Source of the DNA: Neorhizobium galegae bv. officinalis
GTDB lineage: Bacteria; Pseudomonadota; Alphaproteobacteria; Rhizobiales; Rhizobiaceae
Assembly: GCA_000985875.1 (NCBI GenBank)
Contig: CCRI01000008.1
Location: 62,001-126,000, forward strand
Direction of reading: 5' to 3'
Length of the DNA stretch: 64,000 nt
Each line of letters starts with the position of its first letter. Positions within the stretch are counted from its first letter, which is position 1. Shown here piece after piece: positions 58,206 through 64,000 of this stretch. Below the pieces are notes generated by a model, which saw only the letters and a list, made by a program, of their open reading frames with translations, did no database searches and was not told the DNA's origin. The translations under genes were made by a program, and so were the position numbers.

Positions 58206-59528
58206 TTAAAAAGCCTTGGGGCGCTCGATGCGAATCACCTGGGGCTCGCCGACGAGATAACTTTCCGCCTTGATCGCATCGACCGCCTTGCGGACGGAAT
58301 CCTCCGTGGTCGCATGGGTGACGAGGATGATGGTCTTCGGTGTGTCGGTCGCGGTATCCGGCTTGGATCGCTGCATGATCGATTCCAGCGAGATGCCGTT
58401 TTCCGCCATGCGGGCGGCGATGCTGGCAAAGACGCCGGTGCGGTCGGCGACGGTCAGGCGGATGAAATAACCGCCCTCGTGGCTCTGCATGCGGGCGCGC
58501 TTGTAGGGAGCCAGCGACGCGGCCGGTGTGCCGAGAACCGGAACGCGCTGGGCGCCCGGGCTGCTCTTGGCGATGTCGGCGATGTCGCCGAGAACGGCGG
58601 ACGCGGTCGCATTGCCGCCGGCGCCGGGGCCGACCATCAGCAGTTCACCGAGGATATCGGATTCGATCGCCACCGCATTGGTGACGCCGTCGACCTGGGC
58701 GATGACCGAGTCGTGCGGCACCATGGTCGGATGAACGCGCTGTTCGATGCCGCTGTCGGTCAGCTGGGCGACGCCGAGCAGCTTGATGCGGTAGCCGAGA
58801 TCGGCGGCCGCATGAATGTCCTCGATCGAGATATTGCTGATGCCCTCGAGATAGATCTCGTCGGCTGCGATCTGCGTGCCGAAGGCGAGCGTCGTCAGGA
58901 TGGCGAGCTTGTGGGCCGTGTCGTTGCCCTCGATGTCGAAGGCCGGATCGGCCTCGGCATACCCAAGCCGCTGCGCTTCCTTGAGGCAATCGGCAAACGA
59001 CAGGCCTTCCTTCTCCATCCGGGTCAGGATGTAGTTGCAGGTGCCGTTCATGATGCCGTAGACGCGCGACACGGTATTGCCGGTCAGCGACTCGCGAAGC
59101 GCCTTGATGACCGGGATGCCGCCGGCGACGGCCGCCTCGAAATTGAGAAGAACGCTTTTCTCTTCGGCGATCTTGGCAAGCTCGACACCGGAGGCGGCAA
59201 GCAGCGCCTTGTTGGCGGTCACCACGTGGAGACCACGGGTCAGCGCCGCCCGCACGGAATCGGCGGCGGCACCCGAGGCACCGCCCATCAATTCCACGAA
59301 GACGTCGATATCGGCCTCGTTGGCCATCTTTTCCGGCGTGTCGAACCAGGTGATGCCGGAAATGTCGATGCCGCGGTCGCGCGACCTGTCGCGGGCCGTT
59401 ACCGCCGTGATCTCGATCGCACGGCCGCAAGTCGTTGCCAATTCATTCGCGCGGGTCTGGATGATCCGGACGAGCGAGGCACCCACAGTGCCGAGACCCG
59501 CAATGCCGACTTTGAGGGCGTCTGCCAT
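58206..59528 (-). CDS. hom: Homoserine dehydrogenase
   Basis: Hom reduces aspartate semialdehyde to homoserine, the branch to threonine and methionine. The 440-residue protein has the nucleotide-binding GLGTVG at residues 11-16 and the ASGVELAKIAEE and GGIPVIKALRESL segments. The catalytic domain contains GTCNYILTRMEKEG, and a C-terminal ACT domain follows (VADRTGVFASIAARMAENGISLESIMQR, given in part) for feedback control by threonine. It follows the aminotransferase gene by about 60 bp, probably as one transcript. Confidence 0.96.
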   Translation of the reverse strand: MADALKVGIAGLGTVGASLVRIIQTRANELATTCGRAIEITAVTARDRSRDRGIDISGITWFDTPEKMANEADIDVFVELMGGASGAAADSVRAALTRGLHVVTANKALLAASGVELAKIAEEKSVLLNFEAAVAGGIPVIKALRESLTGNTVSRVYGIMNGTCNYILTRMEKEGLSFADCLKEAQRLGYAEADPAFDIEGNDTAHKLAILTTLAFGTQIAADEIYLEGISNISIEDIHAAADLGYRIKLLGVAQLTDSGIEQRVHPTMVPHDSVIAQVDGVTNAVAIESDILGELLMVGPGAGGNATASAVLGDIADIAKSSPGAQRVPVLGTPAASLAPYKRARMQSHEGGYFIRLTVADRTGVFASIAARMAENGISLESIMQRSKPDTATDTPKTIILVTHATTEDSVRKAVDAIKAESYLVGEPQVIRIERPKAF

Positions 59529-59591
59529 GCTATTCTTCCTGATTGCCTGGGAGGTGGCGGCCCGTCAGGGCCGCCGGAAATGCTGGTCCGA

Positions 59592-60809
59592 TCAGCGGCG
59601 CGTGTTGAGCGAGATGACGTTGTGCATCGTCTCGTCGGCCGTCGACAGGAACTTCTTGATGTTGCGGGCCGCCTGGCGGATCCGGTGTTCGTTCTCGACC
59701 AGTGCCAGACGAACATAGTCGTCGCCCATCTCGCCGAAACCGATGCCCGGTGCGACCGCGACGTCCGCCTTCTCGACGAGGAGCTTCGAGAATTCGAGGC
59801 TGCCGAGATGGCGGAACTTTTCCGGGATCTTCGCCCAGGCGAACATGGTCGCCGCCGGCGGCGGCACTTCGAAACCAGCCTTGCCGAAGGAATCGACCAT
59901 CACGTCGCGGCGGCGCTTGTAGACATTGCGGACTTCCGCGATGTCGGAACCGTCGCCGTTGAGGGCATGGGTCGCGGCAACCTGGATCGGCGTGAAGGCG
60001 CCGTAGTCGAGGTACGACTTGACGCGGGTCAGCGCCGAGATCAGCCGCTCGTTGCCGACCGCAAAACCGATGCGCCAGCCGGGCATGGAGAAGGTCTTCG
60101 ACATCGAGGTGAACTCGACGGCGATATCCATCGCACCAGGTACCTGGAGCACGGACGGTGGCGGTTCGCCTTCGAAGTAGATTTCCGAATAGGCAAGGTC
60201 GGAGAGCACGATGATGTCGTGCTTTCTGGCAAAGCTCACCACCTCTTTATAGAAGTCCAGCGAGGCGACATGCGCCGTCGGGTTGGACGGATAGTTGATG
60301 ATCAGCGCCAAGGGCTTCGGGATCGAATGTTTCACAGCCCTTTCGAGTGGCGGAAAGAAGCTGTCATCCGGCTCGACGTTCATCGAGCGGATCACGCCGC
60401 CTGCCATCAGAAAGCCGAAGGCGTGGATCGGATAGGTCGGGTTCGGGCACAGGATCACGTCGCCAGGCGCGGTGATCGCCTGCGCCATGTTGGCGAAGCC
60501 TTCCTTGGAACCAAGCGTCGCGACGACCTGGGTATCCGGGTTGAGCTTCACGCCGAAACGGCGGGCGTAATAGGCAGCCTGGGCGCGGCGCAGGCCGGGA
60601 ATGCCCTTGGACGACGAATAACGATGGGTGCGCGGGTCCTGTACGACTTCGCAGAGCTTGTCGACGATCGCCTTCGGGGTCGGAAGGTCGGGATTGCCCA
60701 TGCCGAGATCGATAATGTCCGCGCCACCCGCTCGCGCGCTTGCCTTCAAACGGTTGACCTGTTCGAAGACGTATGGCGGCAGGCGTCGGACTTTATGAAA
60801 CTCTTCCAT
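59592..60809 (-). CDS. Class I aminotransferase (alanine/LL-diaminopimelate type)
   Basis: This 405-residue PLP enzyme has the substrate and cofactor motifs of fold-type I: IDLGMGNPDLPTPKAIVDKL near the start, INYPSNPTAH, and the PLP lysine K238 in SMSKTFSMPGWR. It falls in the AlaC / DapL-like group. The specific substrate (alanine, diaminopimelate or another) cannot be told from sequence. Its neighbour is hom, which fits amino-acid synthesis. The start at 60809 gives a family-typical MEEFHKVRRLPPYVF. Confidence 0.88.
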   Translation of the reverse strand: MEEFHKVRRLPPYVFEQVNRLKASARAGGADIIDLGMGNPDLPTPKAIVDKLCEVVQDPRTHRYSSSKGIPGLRRAQAAYYARRFGVKLNPDTQVVATLGSKEGFANMAQAITAPGDVILCPNPTYPIHAFGFLMAGGVIRSMNVEPDDSFFPPLERAVKHSIPKPLALIINYPSNPTAHVASLDFYKEVVSFARKHDIIVLSDLAYSEIYFEGEPPPSVLQVPGAMDIAVEFTSMSKTFSMPGWRIGFAVGNERLISALTRVKSYLDYGAFTPIQVAATHALNGDGSDIAEVRNVYKRRRDVMVDSFGKAGFEVPPPAATMFAWAKIPEKFRHLGSLEFSKLLVEKADVAVAPGIGFGEMGDDYVRLALVENEHRIRQAARNIKKFLSTADETMHNVISLNTRR

Positions 60810-60936
60810 CTTTCTCCCCGTGGAGGGCGCGCAGCGTCAGACGCGACGCGCCGGTGTCGCATGATTGGCGATTTTTTGCTTTGCGACCAAAAGCGCCGAA
60901 AGGCAAGTGCTATTTGCCGATATGGGGTTGGCTGGA

Positions 60937-61338
60937 CTACTTGGCGATCTCTGCCAACGCGTCCTTGCCGTGATCGGCGGCGAGCTTGCGGTATTCGGCG
61001 ACCCTGCGCTGATATTCGGCTTCCGAGATCGAGCCCGACCGGCGCAGGCGAGCGAGCGACGCAAGGCGCGGCTCGCTCTTGTTGTAATCCTCGTCCTCGA
61101 TCTGCTCGGCCGCAGCGCGCAGCGTCGGATCGAAGGTCGGATAGACGCCGGTGTTCTGCCGGGTGACGGGACCTGGCGGCGGCGCGGTCTTGTTCTGGAC
61201 GACCACGGCCGGCGGTGCGGTGTTCGGAATACCGTCATCCAGGGCAAAGGTTTTGCCGTTGCAGCCGGCCAAAAGAGAGAGCGCGCCAAGACCGATGAAA
61301 AGCGGTAAGCTGCCGATCCGATGCCTCAGTTTTTCCAT
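60937..61338 (-). CDS. SHOCT-domain lipoprotein
   Basis: This 133-residue protein has a lipoprotein signal peptide ending in LLAGC (C26 lipidated). A Pro-rich linker follows (VQNKTAPPPGPVTRQ). The C-terminal helix pair has LARLRRSGSISEAEYQRRVAEYRK, the pattern of a short SHOCT-like domain. SHOCT domains are oligomerisation motifs. I chose the ATG at 61338; the longest frame reads back 29 codons with no ribosome-binding site. It is divergent from phaC. Confidence 0.75.
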   Translation of the reverse strand: MEKLRHRIGSLPLFIGLGALSLLAGCNGKTFALDDGIPNTAPPAVVVQNKTAPPPGPVTRQNTGVYPTFDPTLRAAAEQIEDEDYNKSEPRLASLARLRRSGSISEAEYQRRVAEYRKLAADHGKDALAEIAK

Positions 61339-61460
61339 TTCCGTAACCCAGTTTCCGTCATCGGCCAATGCACCTGAAGGCGCCGATCGCTGGCACTTGT
61401 ATTCGCTTTCAGGCACAATGTACAAACGAAAACAACTAACAAACTGTGGGGAGGCAGCAC

Positions 61461-63317
61461 GTGGCGGAAAAGACCGACGATAAAGGGCAGGCCGGACAGG
61501 AATTTCCCGGATTCGACCCCAAATCGGTCGAGGCCTATGTGGTCAAGGACCCGCAGGCGCTCGCCATGAACTTCGCCCGGGCGCTCGAAAATCTCGGCAA
61601 AGCGGCATCGGAATGGCTCGGTCCGCGCGAACGCGGCGAGATCGGCGATTCGGTCGACCCGATGACCGACCTCGTGAAGACCCTTTCCAAGGTCACCGAA
61701 TACTGGATTTCGGATCCGAAGCGGACGCTCGAAGCCCAGACCCTGCTGTTTTCCAGCTATATCGGCATCTGGACGCGCACGCTCAATCAGTTTTCGGGGC
61801 AATATTCCGGCCAGACTGTCGCCTCCGAGACCGACACACTGCCGAAGGATAAGCGGTTCGCCGATCAGGACTGGGCAAAGAACCCGTTCTTCGCCCTCCT
61901 CCGGCAGCTCTATCTCGTCACCGCCTCCTGGGCCGACAAGCTGGTCAACGAAGCCGAAGGACTCGACGAGCACACCCGGCACAAGGCCGCCTTCTACGTG
62001 AAGCAGGTGACGGCAGCCCTTTCGCCGGCCAATTTCGCTCTGACCAATCCGGAGGTCTATCGCGAGACGGTGGCCAGCAACGGCGCCAACCTGGTGGCCG
62101 GCATGAAGATGTTCGCGGAGGATATCGCCGCCGGGCGCGGTGACCTGAGGCTGCGCCACACCGACGCGACCAAGTTCGCGATCGGCCGCAACATGGCGTT
62201 GACGCCCGGCAAGGTGATCGCCCAGAGCGAGGTCTGCGAGGTCATCCAGTACGATCCGTCGACGGAAACGGTGCTGAAGCGCCCTCTCCTCATCTGCCCC
62301 CCGTGGATCAACAAGTTCTACATTCTCGACCTCAACCCGCAGAAAAGCTTCATCAAGTGGTGCGTCGACCAGGGCCATACGGTCTTCGTGATCTCCTGGG
62401 TCAATCCTGACGAACGCCATGCGAAGAAAGACTGGGAATCCTACATGCGCGAGGGGATCGACTTCGCGCTGACCACGGTCGAGAAGGCTACCGGCGAAAA
62501 ACAGGTCAACGCGATCGGTTACTGCGTCGGCGGAACGCTGCTTGCCGCGACGCTTGCCTATCACGCCCAGAAGAAGAACAGCCGCATCGCATCGGCGACC
62601 TTCCTCACCACCCAGGTGGATTTCACCCATGCGGGCGATCTCAAGGTCTTCGTCGACGAGGAACAGATCGCCTCGATGGAAAAACAGATGAACACGGTCG
62701 GCTATCTCGACGGCTCGAAGATGGCGACCGCCTTCAACATGCTGCGCGCCTCCGAGCTCATCTGGCCCTATGTCGTCAGCAACTACCTGAAGGGCCAGGA
62801 ACCGATGCCGTTCGACCTGCTCTACTGGAATTCCGACAGCACGCGCATGGCGGCCGCCAACCACGCCTATTACCTGCGCAACTGCTATCTCGACAACAAC
62901 CTGAGCAAGGGCCAGATGAAGCTCGCGGGAAAGACGATCTCGCTGAAGGACATCAAGATCCCGGTCTACAATCTCGCCACCCGGGAGGACCATATCGCGC
63001 CGCCGAAATCGGTCTTCCTCGGCTCGTCGTTGTTCGGCGGGCCTGTGGATTTCGTGCTGACCGGTTCGGGCCACATCGCCGGCGTCGTCAATCCGCCCGA
63101 CAAGCAGAAGTACCAGTACTGGACCGGCGGCAAGGCCGAAGGCCAGTACGAAGACTGGCTGACGGATGCAGAGGAAAACAAGGGATCCTGGTGGCCGCAC
63201 TGGCATGCCTGGGTCGAAGCCAAGGACGACGAGCGCGTGCCGGCCCGCAAGCCCGGCGGCAAGGCGCTGAATGCGATTGCCGATGCGCCTGGCACCTATG
63301 TGCTGGAACGTATCTGA
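61461..63317 (+). CDS. phaC: Class I poly(3-hydroxyalkanoate) synthase
   Basis: PhaC polymerises 3-hydroxyacyl-CoA into the storage polymer PHB. The 618-residue protein has an N-terminal domain with ALENLGKAASEWL and the lipase-like box GYCVGG with catalytic C355. The catalytic Asp and His lie in the C-terminal part: NLATREDHIAP and VLTGSGHIAGVVNPP. The start is a GTG at 61461 preceded by GGGGAGG. The phasin gene is at 40230. The stop is 12 bp before sfsA, so they may be co-transcribed. Confidence 0.95.
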   Translation: MAEKTDDKGQAGQEFPGFDPKSVEAYVVKDPQALAMNFARALENLGKAASEWLGPRERGEIGDSVDPMTDLVKTLSKVTEYWISDPKRTLEAQTLLFSSYIGIWTRTLNQFSGQYSGQTVASETDTLPKDKRFADQDWAKNPFFALLRQLYLVTASWADKLVNEAEGLDEHTRHKAAFYVKQVTAALSPANFALTNPEVYRETVASNGANLVAGMKMFAEDIAAGRGDLRLRHTDATKFAIGRNMALTPGKVIAQSEVCEVIQYDPSTETVLKRPLLICPPWINKFYILDLNPQKSFIKWCVDQGHTVFVISWVNPDERHAKKDWESYMREGIDFALTTVEKATGEKQVNAIGYCVGGTLLAATLAYHAQKKNSRIASATFLTTQVDFTHAGDLKVFVDEEQIASMEKQMNTVGYLDGSKMATAFNMLRASELIWPYVVSNYLKGQEPMPFDLLYWNSDSTRMAAANHAYYLRNCYLDNNLSKGQMKLAGKTISLKDIKIPVYNLATREDHIAPPKSVFLGSSLFGGPVDFVLTGSGHIAGVVNPPDKQKYQYWTGGKAEGQYEDWLTDAEENKGSWWPHWHAWVEAKDDERVPARKPGGKALNAIADAPGTYVLERI

Positions 63318-63329
63318 CCCTATTCGCAG

Positions 63330-64000
63330 ATGCGCTTCGATCCCCCACTGGTGCCGGCCACCCTCCTGCAGCGCTACAAACGTTTCCTGTTCGACGCCGT
63401 GCTGGCGGACGGCACGCCGTTTACCGGCTCCTGCCCGAATACCGGTTCGATGCGTGGGCTGACGACGCCGGGCTCGAAGATCTGGGTGTCGCTGCATGAC
63501 AGCCCGACCCGCAAATACCGGCACATGTTCGAGATGGTCGAGGTGGACGGCGAGCGCGTCGGCATCAATACCGGCCTGCCGAACCGGCTCGCGGAAGAAG
63601 CGATCCGCGCCGGGCTGATCCCGAGCCTTGGCGGCTATCAGACGATCCTGCGCGAACAGCGCTACGGCCGCAATTCGCGCATCGACTTCCTGCTGATCGG
63701 CGACGGTCTTGCGAATGCGTATGTGGAGGTCAAGAACGTTCATTTCTGCCGCGAACCCGGATTGGCGGAGTTTCCCGATACGGTCACCAAGCGCGGTGCC
63801 AAACATCTGGAAGAGCTGGGCGACATGGCGGAGGCTGGTCACCGGGCGGCGATGATCTACCTCATCCAGCGGCACGACTGTTCGCGGTTCCGTATCTGCG
63901 GAGATCTCGACCCATTCTATGCGCTCGCCTTCGAGCGCGCCAAAGCCCGCGGCGTCGAGGCCTATGCGGTGCATTGCCGCGTTTCGCCGGAGGAAATAAC
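63330..64000 (+). CDS. sfsA: SfsA-family DNA/RNA nuclease (3' end off the window)
   Basis: SfsA, first named as a sugar-fermentation stimulator in E. coli, is classed as a DNA-binding nuclease-like protein. The first 223 residues are visible: [19 protein letters not shown] at the start, the [11 protein letters not shown] segment, and the nuclease core RIDFLL followed by YVEVKNVHF. The E-x-K in YVEVKN is the PD-(D/E)XK active-site type. No stop is reached by 64000. The ATG at 63330 has a weak ribosome-binding site; translation may be coupled to phaC. Confidence 0.93.
   Translation, partial: MRFDPPLVPATLLQRYKRFLFDAVLADGTPFTGSCPNTGSMRGLTTPGSKIWVSLHDSPTRKYRHMFEMVEVDGERVGINTGLPNRLAEEAIRAGLIPSLGGYQTILREQRYGRNSRIDFLLIGDGLANAYVEVKNVHFCREPGLAEFPDTVTKRGAKHLEELGDMAEAGHRAAMIYLIQRHDCSRFRICGDLDPFYALAFERAKARGVEAYAVHCRVSPEEI

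Noticed and set aside
57930..61166. A 1078-codon plus-strand open frame opposite hom and the aminotransferase gene
   Set aside because: High-GC shadow: its residues are Asp/Arg/Gly/His-rich with no domain, and it covers two well-supported genes on the other strand.
61326..63974. An 882-codon minus-strand open frame opposite phaC and sfsA
   Set aside because: Shadow of phaC, whose catalytic GYCVGG box is clear on the plus strand.

Overview
The window is a chromosomal stretch of an alphaproteobacterium, most likely a member of the Rhizobiaceae (Rhizobium/Agrobacterium/Neorhizobium type). The evidence is the gene content and order: a pyruvate dehydrogenase E1-beta with its own lipoyl domain, an AapJQMP general amino-acid transporter, class I PHA synthase with a phasin elsewhere in the window, EipB, LpxI in place of LpxH, a GAAC-N7-GAAC SOS box in front of lexA, and high-GC coding sequence throughout. 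The species cannot be named from sequence reading alone. Almost everything is core genome. I found no prophage, CRISPR array, secretion cluster, toxin island or complete insertion sequence.

Layout. 1-586: a secreted protein running off the left edge. 666-13652, almost all on the minus strand: ratA/coq10-like, a P-loop kinase, lipA, a GlsB-type membrane protein, lpdA, an SGNH esterase, pdhC, pdhB, pdhA, ftsB-like, eno, kdsA and a VOC protein. This is the pyruvate dehydrogenase, lipoate and enolase block, read leftwards. 13790-17060: lexA with its SOS box, converging on comEC. 17348-18637: gltA, sharing a bidirectional terminator with lpxB. 18668-31850: one long minus-strand block in transcription order rpsB, tsf, pyrH, frr, uppS, cdsA, rseP, bamA, lpxD, fabZ, lpxA, lpxI, lpxB (translation factors, undecaprenyl and phospholipid precursors, outer-membrane assembly and lipid A). 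32062-32910: eipB.

33021-35903: a plus-strand run of ridA-like, glycerophosphodiester phosphodiesterase, FemAB-like and HIT genes. 35905-36989: azlCD. 37078-39979: clpS-clpA. 40230-43387: phasin, DUF3126, cysE, an alpha/beta hydrolase and a zinc-finger protein. 43401-45755: an FAD monooxygenase converging on metC. 46121-50438: aapJQMP on the plus strand, with two hairpins between aapJ and aapQ and a strong terminator at the end. 50489-52154: small envelope or unknown genes. 52234-52287: a tandem repeat that looks like an insertion-sequence end. 52295-54008: tRNA-Arg, an NDUFS4-like gene, tRNA-Pro, a DUF192 gene and a double cold-shock-domain gene. 54231-55394: gloA and a lipoprotein. 55516-55825: two tRNA-Glu genes duplicated with their promoters. 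55876-61338: recJ, a small membrane protein, hom, an aminotransferase and a SHOCT-type lipoprotein. 61461-64000: phaC and the start of sfsA.

The genes work together in three themes: carbon entry into the TCA cycle (eno, PDH complex, lipoate synthesis, gltA) with its storage branch (phaC, phasin); building the envelope (lpx, bam, uppS, cdsA, rseP, eipB, kdsA); and amino-acid handling (aap, azlCD, cysE, metC, hom, aminotransferase). I did not find a convincing new biological system. The points most worth a second look are the IS-end-like repeats at 52234-52287, the aapJ-aapQ hairpins, the rpsB leader hairpin, the lpxB/gltA terminator that is also coding sequence, several palindromic intergenic repeats, and a handful of unassigned envelope proteins.
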